This document shows positions 54,400 to 64,000 of a stretch of 64,000 nucleotides of DNA, piece by piece; the stretch's first letter is position 1; the number at the start of each line of letters is the position of its first letter. Below the pieces are notes generated by a model. It was not told where the DNA came from and did no database searches. It saw only the letters and a list, made by a program, of their open reading frames with translations. The position numbers were made by a program, and so were the translations under genes. The DNA comes from Sepiola atlantica (taxonomy: Eukaryota; Mollusca; Cephalopoda; Sepiida; Sepiolidae), in NCBI GenBank assembly GCA_963556195.1, contig OY744519.1, positions 105,051,500 to 105,115,499 of the forward strand, given 5' to 3'.

Positions 54400-54960
54400 C
54401 ATAACACTCATGGATATACTACAATGAGACCGTACATAGAGTATTGTTGCAATATCTGGCCTTGTGTACTAAACAAGAGCCGATAGACGGAGCGCAAAAA
54501 AAGAAGTTCTAACCTGATAGGTTTCACACACTGTCAAGCTCCAACCTTTTAGCAACGCTGCAGTGTAGCATCTATGTGCACGTTTTACAAGTACTTCCAC
54601 ATGATGTGGTCCGACGAACTTACTACATTTGTACTCTCTAAACGTGAATACCTGCGACGCAACCGACAGGCAACAACATTCCATTGTAGAGGTTCCTGGA
54701 TGCTTGACTATTTTCTACTCTTATAGCTTTTTTTACTCGAACCGCTTACTTTTAGAATCACGTGCCTGCTTTCAGTGATCTCGACTGTACCAACGTGTAG
54801 AAATTGAAAAGTAACGTGAACAAACATTTTGCTGTCAAACTCCTCATACATTATGCCCCTATAAATATTGCGCCTATCAGAGTAGCCCCTTACGCTTCAG
54901 TGGTAATATGCCTTGTTTGAGGTAAAACAAGAGACGACACAAATTAATCCTAGTTTTTTT
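54400..54960 (+). pseudogene. Jockey-like LINE ORF2 C-terminal fragment
   Basis: Plus strand: MRPYIEYCCNIWPCV (about 54424-54468), LIGFTHCQAPTF, VASMCTFYKYFHMMWSDELT, later SNVNKHFAVKLLIHYAPI and a 3' region with GGGGCTACTC-type sequence matching 53520 and 25855 in reverse. It lies head-to-head with the copy at 53430. Frame breaks are frequent. Confidence 0.8.
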
Positions 54961-55528
54961 CTTTGTCATATAAATACATGAACATAAGAGCTAGAATCAC
55001 CAAATGCGGGGAACATATTTGATAACTATGGTTTTTATTTCCTCCTTTTATCCATGTCGTGCATTATTCTTTACAAAGATCGAAAACGCTATTTTCTCGG
55101 CTTTAATATATGTATAAGAGCGCGTATGAACGAGCATAAAATGCTAATTAATGGCGAAAAAAACAAAAATAACTATTTAAAGCAACTAAAACCTGTTACG
55201 ACTGGCGAGCTAAAAACAATGTAATACTCTATTAAGAATGTTTCGCCATATAATTGAAAACGAACTTCCGCCCAGGGGATAGTCATTCTGTTGTGTCAAC
55301 ACGTGTGACGGTCAGCTGCTCAAACTGAAATACTTAGCAACTTATGCTTATGTTTCTTATCTACTACTCTCACCTTCTAACACCGTATTATGTTTGATTG
55401 TCCACTCTTATTTTATATGGTATCTATCATTCTCGCTTCCGTGTCTCTCTTTCTCTCTTCCTCTCTGCTTATTACTAGTCGATCGTAATAAATAAATGAA
55501 CGATAAAAGTATTGGAATTATCCATTAT
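54961..55528. other. No gene seen
   Basis: AT-rich. CT-rich patch at 55440-55475. Nothing recognised. Confidence 0.5.
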
Positions 55529-55632
55529 AAAGTTGAATGAGATATGAGCGGGAAAAATTGTTTCAGTTGGAAAAAAATTATCGTTTTCTCCAACTTAAAC
55601 AATTTTTTCCGCACATATCTCATTCGACTTTT
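55529..55632. repeat. Inverted repeat, ~43-bp arms
   Basis: 55529-55571 pairs with 55589-55632 with about five mismatches (AAAGTTGAATGAGATATGAG against its complement). The loop is 17 bases, AAAAAATTATCGTTTTC. Confidence 0.88.
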
Positions 55633-55788
55633 AGTTTTTAATTTACCATTCTGACGTTTCCTCTTAGAGGATCAGACGATAAGGCCTTAAGGTAATTTGA
55701 ACAATTTTCCTTTTTTTCCACCCGCCTGTTTCATTGATCAAAATAATGCTTCCTCTAAAATTGATCCTACGATTCTGTTGTACACGAC

Positions 55789-55792
<4 letters not shown>

Positions 55793-55863
<71 letters not shown>
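55793..55863. repeat. (CA)n(TA)n
   Basis: About 21 CA units then about 15 TA units. Confidence 0.95.
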
Positions 55864-55868
<5 letters not shown>

Positions 55869-56744
55869 TTATTTATTTATATTTTTACTCATCTATATAA
55901 TATATACTATTAAAAAATAACGGTATGTTTCAGTTTTCTCCTTTGTACACAAATAGACACATGTGAATAGTTGACTAAAAGGAATAGGCAGAGTACACGT
56001 TACTAAGAAAGTAGGCTTCATAATATAAATGCTTGAGTTGGAATATCTCGTAAGTCTAAACTTGTTGTTTTTTAACTAGATACGTGTTTTATAAAGTTAA
56101 AGAAATTAACATAACATTATAACATATAAAAACATGACATAACTATTTTTTCACTAAGTGACCTTTTTTGATAACCCGCAAAAAAGTAGACATAACGGGT
56201 ATTTTGTATCAATTCGAAGCTTATTATTCTTGATTAAAGGCATAATTTATAAAGTTATTTGCTAATAAAAACAGTATAGACATACATCATCATAGTTTTA
56301 TACTCTCTCGTGCAAATACTAAGTGGCATATTTTCCCACGAAATTTCACAAATATTTTAGTTCATACTAGCTATATTTCGATCTGTCTTTATTTTGTGAG
56401 TCGTTGAGGATTTGGAATGTATTGTAACGGCTTTTTCTAAACAGTAAAGGTCGATCTATGTCAATGAAACCACAGTACGTCTCTGTGATATGTAACGTAT
56501 AGTTTAAATATAAATAATTTGTATTACCTATATAACGGTAGACAGTTAGTGAAGGTGGACATTGATTAACCCAGATACTGTACTAACACCGCTCAAGAAG
56601 CGAGTAATGAATCTGTATTTTCGATCCATTTTATTGAACATGAACTATTTACCGTTTTATAACTATTATTATGCTACAGTTGAGTAATAAACGTTTGTTT
56701 CCTAATTAATGTTTTCGTATAAATTCTAATGTCACACAATACAT
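55864..56744. other. No gene seen
   Basis: AT-rich. Nothing recognised. Confidence 0.5.
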
Positions 56745-56960
56745 GCTAAAATATTCATTAGTTCTGGGATTGTTTTATGCTTGAAAAATCCATTTGCATT
56801 CTTCTAATTAGCCATAATTTGTAATCATTAAAAAGTCACCCATCTATCGCTTAGTCATCTCTGTATTTCTCTCGCCGACTCTCACTCTATGTTGATTCAC
56901 TTACCCCATCTTATTTCTACTGTCTCTGTAAGAATTTAAATAAAGTGTGACTTTTTACAG
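56745..56960. repeat. R3 family, copy 2
   Basis: See 41985. Also followed by a CTCTCTC-rich 80-base block and then AATTTAAATAAAGTGTGAC. Confidence 0.6.
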
Positions 56961-58502
56961 CGTTGTTTTTTAATTGCTTTATTTTGTTATCTGATTTACA
57001 AAGCGTGTTCGTACACACCATAAACACGTATGAAAATTAGATTCCGTAAAAAAAAAATATAGAAATACAGACAATGTCTTAAAAGATATGTCACAGTTAA
57101 TGAATTTTTGAATGAAATCAAAGTAAAATAACTAATTGTAGTGTTTGAGACCTAACGGCTCTCATAGATTCCAGTGAGTACTTTTGTGCAATCTAATCGA
57201 ACATACTTGTTTCTAATTGTAGAATCATATGTTAAAGCTGTTTAATAGTTAAATGCACTAACTTTACGGTAGTAAATACAGCATAACTAACGAATATTTC
57301 CTTACTTAACAACAAGTTGCTATGGTTGGACCTCCCCTATCATAATAATCGATACTTTAAGATTACGTTTATAGCTATGTTAACATTCTGGCAGCCACAG
57401 ATTATAATATTAATCAATCCTACATCACATGGTTAAGCTAACTAATCAAGTAGATACTCTTTCCATAAGTATCTAGCAAACTTTAATGCCCCATGCCATC
57501 ATAAACAACCTCATATACAGCCTATTTCTATTTTTGATTTCGATCTAGTCGACTTGCAGCAAAATTACACCCCTTCCCTTTACTAGTATAGATAGTTATC
57601 ATATTATTTGTGCTATTTAAAAAATAGTTTATTATGATCATCTCCACAGGATGCTCTGTTATAGAATATAGACAAGACGTACTTATATAATTAGTTTTAA
57701 ATACCTATTAACGTAGTGTAATTTAAGTATATTTTCTTTAACTTACATTATTACACCACGGGAAGTTAATAGCTATAGATCACAAAGGTTATCAGTGCTG
57801 AACGCCATCTCTTTCATGGACATGAACCTACGGCTCAAAGACTGAAGTTAAAGAGAAGCTTAACAACATAACAGGAACAGATCAGACTACAGATGTGGAC
57901 CAGAGGGATGGAGAATGTCAACTTTCCACTGACCGGGGAATCTCTACCTCCTGGCTCGTAAGTGCCTGAATACAGTAGAGGACATTTAATTGCTCGAGAA
58001 CGGGAATGAGGGAATGAAAAGCCGCTATGACCATATGCGAGTATAAAACAACCAAACCATTTGCAAATATCGAGAAAAGAATTATACGATGCTGGCCTGT
58101 ATTATTTTACCTCTACTACCCAACCAATGCAACTTGAAAGATGTCAGAGTTCAATGATATTGCAAAGAACAGCATATATAAGTGTGAAACTGTCATATAA
58201 ACACATGCTTCATGTGTACGGAAAGAAGAACTACTACGTTATAGGGATAATATAAAAAATTAAGATCTTATGACATAATTTACTAAAATAAAAATACATT
58301 TTAAAAGTTGTGTATGCATAACAAATGTCGGAAGTTTAATAATTGTTTATTGATTCCAAACTACCTGTAGATATGCTATCTAAGAAGGTAAGCTACAGAC
58401 GGAAATACGACGTCGCTAAATAAACGCCTTAGGACCATGGCTACATTGACAGCGTAAACGAAATCCTAGAATGACCGTTTACAGTTGTATGAGTATTGAT
58501 TT
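56961..58502. other. No gene seen
   Basis: Contains at about 57145-57185 the diverged partner of 51255. 57805-57960 is less AT-rich (GACCGGGGAATCTCTACC) with no identified function. Remainder AT-rich. Confidence 0.45.
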
Positions 58503-58835
58503 ACTCCTCTCCAGGAGTTAGGCACAAGGCCAGTTTTTATCTTACTCCCACAAGAAACATGTCACCCAAGGTCGGGTCGGGAAAGTGAGGTTTAATAATT
58601 ACCTGGGCAGCCCCGTCGGCATTCCCCGGTAGGGGCGCCTCAGCCAGTAAGCAATAAACTTACTCCTCCCCAAAGAGAGGAGGCGAAGCCTGGGAGAGGG
58701 GACCTCCTAGAACTGCACGGGACAGACTCATAGACCGGCGTAAATCAAGCCCCGAAGGCCAAGACAATACCAGTCTATGGGGTGCAGTATCCATCGGAAC
58801 AGATACTACACTTTGATCCTAGCCAAAAGGCCAAA
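58503..58835 (-). repeat. U2-snRNA-fused repeat element (best copy)
   Basis: 58797-58832 on the minus strand reads GGCCTTTTGGCTAGGATCAA then AGTGTAGTATCTGTTC, matching U2 snRNA nucleotides about 10-45 with one substitution and one extra A. The rest of the element, a body of about 290 bp, is GC-rich with several self-complementary blocks (ATTCCCCGGTAGGGGCG, CTCCTCCCCAAAGAGAGGAGG, TCTATGGGGTGCAGTATCCA). The first 9 nucleotides of U2 are replaced and nothing past ~45 of U2 remains, so it is a chimera and not a U2 gene. Confidence 0.8.
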
Positions 58836-59995
58836 AACAGTTTGGATGAGTAGTGGTCACAAATTATTATATAAACAAGACCGAAATTGAGATCGATTGT
58901 CGACTGGCAATCAGTCCGAGAAAACTACTCTGTCAATTCCTGTATGTCTTACTAACCCGCACTCGTTCACCGACACCGACAATAAAAATATCACACACAC
59001 GCACACATATATATATCCACATTTACACACGTATTAAGCTATTATTTGAGAATCGAATGCTATTAAATTAAAGACTTAGGATACTTAAAGCTAGATTAAT
59101 AGCGGCCGGGTGATGAGTACGATTTTTTTTTTACTTATTATGAATATACCAGCGATAGAAAACAAAAGATCTTTTAGAACGTATTCACCTCTTCCGCTCG
59201 AAAGATGGGCGATAAAACATATCACTCACCGAGTGATATATAACAATTGGTAAACAGATAGGATGAAAAGCTGTCAATTGGAAGCCATGTTTAGGATTGC
59301 GCAGGTCTATCGGCAATTCGCCAAACACGGCGCACCGAATATGGCCGCTGTTTGCCCTCGTTAAATGTTTAATAGCCTCTACCATAGGCGTTTGAAATCG
59401 CTCCTTGTTATCTCAGCTAATTGAATCCTACGCTCTTCGTTGGATCACAAGCTAACCACGGGCAAATGGAGCAATGTTCCATTTGCGCTTGATCGAGTAA
59501 ATACAAAGACCATCATTTATGTTGGTTTGTTAGTGTAATAGCCAATGATATGCCTCAGTAGTTGCGTGTTATATCTCTATAATAGACTATTGGTAGGTGG
59601 GGCTGCTGCTGATTCTCATGGCGTAATTGCACATACTTCTTGTTTAGCGCCTCGACAGTCTTCTTCCCCGTACCCTTCTCTTTTTCTCTTCTTCGTTATC
59701 AAAATGATTTGTCAGACATTTTTTTTTCTATTTATATTCGCATCTTCTCGCTAGCTTCCATTACATATCTCATTAGCACGCCCTCTGATCTACGGTCATT
59801 CCATTTTTTTCAAATTTCTTCTCTTGAGTCGATGGTGCGTGAGTTACCTAATGAATACCTACGCGAACTATGATTCTGCTATGCAAATTCAAATACGATC
59901 GAATATATTTTGTAATCGACAAATGCTTTGGTATCATCCCTATTTAGATACATCATGGACTCTACCGATAAGTATATACTACTTTTAATGTAACC
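58836..59995. other. No recognisable gene
   Basis: Short frames only (59185-59385 minus, 59545-59754 plus), no motifs. Confidence 0.5.
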
Positions 59996-60235
59996 CACTC
60001 AGGGAATCAAGTAGCAGTTGAGGATACCTTCTTGACAATCAGTTCGACAGAGTATAAGCCACTGTGACAACAGTGGCCTTGCCCTTACCGGGCTGAGGCA
60101 CGCCCCTCGTAAATCCAGGCCAGTTCACTGAGTCAGGTTTTGCTGGTGACATCAATGATAGTGGTTAGTAAGAACCACTATCAATGAGGACCGGAAGTGC
60201 CAAAGGCAATAAGACGCATGCGTGAGACTTCGTTT
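59996..60235 (+). repeat. U2-related repeat body, opposite orientation
   Basis: On the reverse strand: CGAGGGGCGTGCCTCAGCCC matches GTAGGGGCGCCTCAGCCAGT of the body at 58629, and GAACTGATTGTCAAGAAGGT matches GGACTGATTGTCGAGAACGT at 28330. No U2 motif is present. An 11-bp hairpin (TGATAGTGGTT ... AACCACTATCA, 60150-60177) lies beside it. Confidence 0.5.
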
Positions 60236-60389
60236 TTTTTCAACAAGTCATCAGGGCCAGCATAACCCCCCCACCACCACCGCTAAGGAGTTTCTATTCA
60301 ATTGGAAACCATTATTAACTTGTTCTTGCTATTGTAACTTTATTCATTCACTTGGAAATCATTGTTAACGAAATAAGCAAGATATTCAA
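60236..60389. other. Short unassigned stretch
   Basis: It holds AACCCCCCCACCACCACCGC at 60265 and a near-repeat of GAAACCATTATTAACTTG / GAAATCATTGTTAACGAA (60305, 60355). Confidence 0.5.
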
Positions 60390-60720
60390 ATAATAATATA
60401 TTGTAAATAAACTGTTCGTTTTGAAAAAAAAATCACATATTCAAAGAAACTGTTCGTTTTCACAAATTTTAATTTCTTTAAAACTTGTTCATTTGGACTC
60501 CCCCTAAAAACATAAATGTTTAACTTATTACAATTGTTTACTATATTGTAAATAAACTGTTCGTTTTGAAAAAAAAACACAAAAGAACACACATTTTTAT
60601 TTATTTTAACATAGCTGTTTTAATTGATTACAATTTTTTACTATATTTTAAATAAACTGCTCGTTTTTCAAAAAGAAAAGAACAAAAAAACACACATTTT
60701 AATTTATTTCAATAAATGTT
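60390..60720. repeat. Degenerate tandem array, three units
   Basis: TATTGTAAATAAACTGTTCG starts at 60399 and 60543, and TATTTTAAATAAACTGCTCG at about 60644 (steps of about 144 and 101). Each is followed by a poly-A stretch, ACACATTTTAATTT-type sequence and a TGTTTAATT-type segment. The first unit has an extra partial copy (AAACTGTTCGTTTTCACAAA). Confidence 0.8.
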
Positions 60721-60781
60721 CTAACAATTAATTATTTTGAATTATTGATTGTGTTTCTTTACTGAATTCGTAATCTGTTAT

Positions 60782-60835
60782 GTTTGATTTACTTTTCTTG
60801 TTTGATTTACTTTTTCTGTTTGATTTACTTTTAAG
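60782..60835. repeat. 18-bp tandem repeat, three copies
   Basis: GTTTGATTTACTTTTCTT units start at 60782, 60800 and 60818, exactly 18 bp apart. Confidence 0.9.
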
Positions 60836-61494
60836 TTAAAAACTAATCCAGGATTGTCTGCCGTTTACGCTACTGTTACGTTTCATAAATGTAAATAAAT
60901 CTCTATTCTGCACAAGTATCTTTATTTTAACTAAAACAAGTGAATCAAAATGTCTTAAGAATAGGGATTGGTCTTTTCGTTTGTCTTCTTGTGTTTATAA
61001 ACTAAAAGATATTTCCAAGCAGCATCAATGATAATCTTTTCATTCGATGTAGACTAGGTTGTTATAACAATCAAATCAAACATTAAAAATAAACCGGAAA
61101 GAACAAACTTATTTAAAGAATGGGTATTAAAGCAGACAAATTATTAAAAAAAAAAATGTTCACATTTAAAAAAAAAAAATTATGACACCACTATTTTATT
61201 ATTAACTATTAATTTAATGTTTGCTGTCTAGCCTACGCAAATTAGACAAAATAATACATTTACACTAAGATTACTACTAAAGTAATGGTTTAATTATATT
61301 CCATGATCGTTAATTAATGATTACTGGAAATGTCATTGAAATTGGTTAATTTCCTGCATTTTGAAGTGAAGGGAGGGGGTCACACTTCTATTAGTATTAC
61401 TGTTCGACAGATCTGGTTTGCTACTTTATGGCATTACGTAATATCCCAGTGGACTGGCCTGGTTATTACAATGGTCGTGGCTGAGGTATAATTC
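60836..61494. other. No gene seen
   Basis: AT-rich with long A runs (61145-61180). Nothing recognised. Confidence 0.5.
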
Positions 61495-61507
61495 TGGGGG
61501 GGGGGGC
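61495..61507. repeat. Poly-G run (13 bases)
   Basis: An uninterrupted G run, 13 long, preceding the GTGATCTACC cluster. Confidence 0.9.
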
Positions 61508-61534
61508 TCTTCCAATATGTGATTATAGAATAGC

Positions 61535-61616
61535 GTGATCTACCGAATGGAGTGATCTACCCTATGGAGTCTAATGTGATCTACCGAGTTGTTTACATTC
61601 CAATATGTGATCTACC
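61535..61616 (+). repeat. Four spaced copies of GTGATCTACC
   Basis: Exact 10-mers at 61535, 61552, 61576 and 61607. The gaps between starts are 17, 24 and 31. CCAATATGTGAT occurs just before the first (61512) and over the last (61600). Confidence 0.85.
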
Positions 61617-62410
61617 CATGAAACGTTTTCGCTTTGAGAAAGGGTTAGTTTATCGCTAACCGCCTGATGCCCTCACCCCCCCCCCTACCGGGGAATAACG
61701 ACAAGCTCCTCCGACCCTTTTCCTAGGTCAAAGTTCACTATCTTTTGTCTGCTGGCTTATCAATTCCCACATTTTGACCTTGTCCACATTGCTGTATTGA
61801 AGGGAAGGCAAATGCTCTCAAGTTGCAGAAGTTACACTGGCGACATTGTATTACTGTTATATTACCTTATTCTGTTTTTTCAACAGACGTGTTCTTTTTC
61901 TTATTTATTTATGATGCCCCTTCGATGACATCTATTAATAATGGATATCATGTATCTATCTGTGTGTCTGTCTAAAACGGACACTACATTATTAGTTTTG
62001 ATCGCTCTCTTGTTATATCTACTTATCAGCTCATATATATCCATTACAAAACTTCCCAAACATCATGCATCTTTCAAATTTACATAATTAATTTGTTTTA
62101 AAGCTTGAAATAAATTAATATTCGCAAATATACACTCATGATTGTTTTTATTAGACTTCCAGATGTATTTAAAATATGTTCCTCGATAACAATCTTAATA
62201 AAATTATAAATAAAATTAATTAAATACATTGTTTTTATCTATATAATTCAGTTACGTAATTAAATTAGATTGCAATGAAATATGATGTAACAGCAAGCGT
62301 TCACTTAAACATTTGGTAACCCGCTCTCTGATTATTAAGTATAACGTTATATTTCGAATGCACAGAAAGTTCTATTTCAAGAAGGCCACGTGTTAACATG
62401 ACGTCAGATT
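61617..62410. other. No gene seen
   Basis: A run of nine C lies at about 61676-61685. Nothing else recognised. Confidence 0.5.
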
Positions 62411-62578
62411 AGAGAGAGAGAGAAAGAAATAGAGAAAGAGAGAAAGAGAGAGAGAAAGAGAAAGAGAGAGAGGAGGTGAAACAGAGAGAGGAGGAGAAAG
62501 AGAGAGAGAAGATAAATAGATAGATAGAGAGAGAAAGAGAGAGAGAGAGAAAGAGAGATAGAGACACACACACACAAG
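62411..62578. repeat. (GA)n-rich tract
   Basis: GAGAGAAA and GAGAGAG variants, with GATAGATA and ACACAC at its right end. Confidence 0.95.
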
Positions 62579-63189
62579 ACAGGGGCGCGTTATTTGATTA
62601 ATAACAGTTAAACAACACATTATCTGAGATTTATCGTTCGAGTCGCTCAAAAATGATATATTTACTTAGATTTTTTTATTAAAACGTTTTTTTGTTAATC
62701 TTTTACTGAGCAATTAAAAAACTTAATTTAGAATCGTGTTCACTGTATTTTAATTTTTTAATTGTTGATTTTATGTTAGGTACACCTTTTTTGGATTTGA
62801 AAAACTTCAAATATTATTATCTTTTTATGACCTTAAGTGAGTTTAGAATGTTTCGTTTTACATATAACCCCGTAAAGGGTAAATTTTGTTTACAAACTAT
62901 GTTTTGATTATTCCGTGTTTTATTTATTGCAATAAAGGATGGGGTGATTTTCTTTTTTTTTGTAAAAAACAAACAAACACATTTTACTGAGCAATTAAAT
63001 AAAACAACTAGCAAACATTTGCTAGTAACATTAATGATCATATTTTTATTAATACGTTACCACTTATTAAGGCCAAAAAACTCGAGGATAACAGTTAGTG
63101 AGATTGATGAATTGTCGGTTAAATGGTTAAGAGTATTATTAAAGGGCATAAAATTATGATTGGGGCGAACAAATTTTTTTGACATATGA
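62579..63189. other. No gene seen
   Basis: AT-rich. ACTGAGCAATTAAA occurs at 62704 and 62986, a minor direct repeat. Confidence 0.5.
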
Positions 63190-63400
63190 GGAATGTTTAT
63201 GACAAATATTTTTTGACATTGAATTTAAAGACGACCATGTTTGAGTTTGCTGGGAAGAAGTCATGTGGTAATATGCCCCACAGATGAGAACTTCTTAAAA
63301 TTATACTCTGTTCATGGAAATTCTGTTTGATTCTGAGCACATGGAGGAAGACACGAAAGTTTTTTAAGTGGTGGTAATAAAACGAGTTCTATTAGATATG
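63190..63400 (-). pseudogene. Jockey-like LINE ORF2 C-terminus
   Basis: Minus strand: LRSSHLWGILPHDFFPANSN then MVVFKFNVKKYLS and a stop, matching the end of the copy at 52889 in protein and DNA (GACGACCATGTT and GGAAATTCTGTTTGA). Only the last ~65 residues remain. Confidence 0.75.
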
Positions 63401-63905
63401 ATATTGATTTACGTGCATTCAATTCGTCGTATATGATGAATTGCTTGCAATAGGTATTGTTTTTGTTGACTCAAATAATTCAACAATTTTGGATTCACCG
63501 TAAAAAGAAACCTATTTTTAAATTTACTCGATTATAATTAATAGAAGAGGGGTGCATGTTTCGCCTGATGGATATCATAACAAACTATAAAATCAGTTAT
63601 GCCGAGTTAAAATCCAATCGATTCTATTTTCGTCATTTAATAAAGTTTTTTTATTATTATTAACTAGCTGTCAACTGGACGTTGTCCGCGGGAGTAGTAA
63701 GTAATTTATTTTTATCAATAACTATTGATTTCTTCTCGAATCTTCTGGAATCACATATAAGTTAAATGTTACTATAAAAACCGAAACAACTAATCGAAGT
63801 AAAACTCACCAGCAAAAAAAAAACTCCAAATACGCACGTAAAGTTTTACAAAAAAATAACGCAATATAAGTTTTCTTTGAAAAATAAACACATCCGCATA
63901 CTTCC
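63401..63905. other. No gene seen
   Basis: AT-rich. Nothing recognised. Confidence 0.5.
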
Positions 63906-63906
63906 A

Positions 63907-63960
63907 TTCTCTCTCTCTCCCTCTCTCTCTCTTTCTCTCTCTTTCTCTCTCTCTTTCTAT
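63907..63960. repeat. (CT)n tract
   Basis: CT repeats with T insertions. Confidence 0.95.
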
Positions 63961-64000
63961 CTACTGAATCTGTACATAAAGAATCATCTGTATACCAGTA

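Noticed and set aside
58797..58832. A functional U2 snRNA gene
   Set aside because: Only about 36 nucleotides match; the Sm site and 3' stem-loops are missing and the adjacent sequence is a repeat body.

Overview
This is animal genomic DNA dominated by decayed transposable elements and simple repeats. I found no convincing intact host protein-coding gene, rRNA gene or functional tRNA gene in the 64 kb. The sequence is AT-rich, with roughly twenty-five long (TA)n tracts, often joined to (TG)n or (GA)n. It carries fragments of Jockey-like, CR1-like and RTE-like LINEs, a Mag/K02A2.6-type Gypsy element, tRNA-derived SINEs, a hAT-type non-autonomous element and long inverted-repeat elements. This mix, and the style of the SINEs and LINEs, suggests a mollusc and probably a coleoid cephalopod (octopus or squid). 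That assignment is inference from repeat content, not from a marker gene.

Layout. 1-7.2 kb: low-complexity DNA, a TTTATATATTGAT minisatellite, (TA)n tracts, a 40-bp-arm inverted repeat, and weak RT-like and U2-like remnants. 7.2-11.9 kb: a Gypsy retrotransposon sits inside one unit of a dispersed repeat of about 510 bp. It keeps LTR, PBS, gag, zinc knuckles, protease, the integrase C-terminus, PPT and a 3' LTR. Its RT, RNase H and most of its integrase are replaced by about 0.87 kb of unrelated Thr/Pro-rich, secreted-protein-like and Q/P/A-rich coding sequence. The 3' LTR is followed by an inverted LTR piece and a 70-bp repeat of the left flank. 11.9-24 kb: LINE remnants on the minus strand (15.4-17.05 kb), two tandem U2-snRNA-like units (18.9-19.3 kb), SINE-like repeats, and a fragment of a TE protein with a DTDLLVLL motif nested inside one repeat copy. 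24-34 kb: a Jockey-like ORF2 fragment, a U2-fused repeat, a second fragment of the DTDLLVLL protein family, and a 570-bp element with about 100-bp inverted arms.

34-43 kb: SINEs, a near-perfect 28-bp palindrome, CT-rich minisatellites and two minus-strand Jockey-like ORF2 fragments. 43-50 kb: a 1.1-kb purine-rich tract with a 115-bp tandem duplication, a hAT-type element with an exact 8-bp target duplication, a small TATA-driven ORF candidate, and a 334-bp element with about 128-bp inverted arms. 50-55 kb: a cluster of LINE C-terminal fragments in both orientations. 55-64 kb: inverted repeats, the clearest U2-snRNA-derived repeat, several short tandem arrays and one more LINE C-terminus.

No operon or pathway logic applies. 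The story is nested insertion, truncation and template-switch chimeras. The best candidates for something undescribed are the host-sequence capture in the Gypsy element (9.19-10.07 kb) and the U2-snRNA-derived repeat family.
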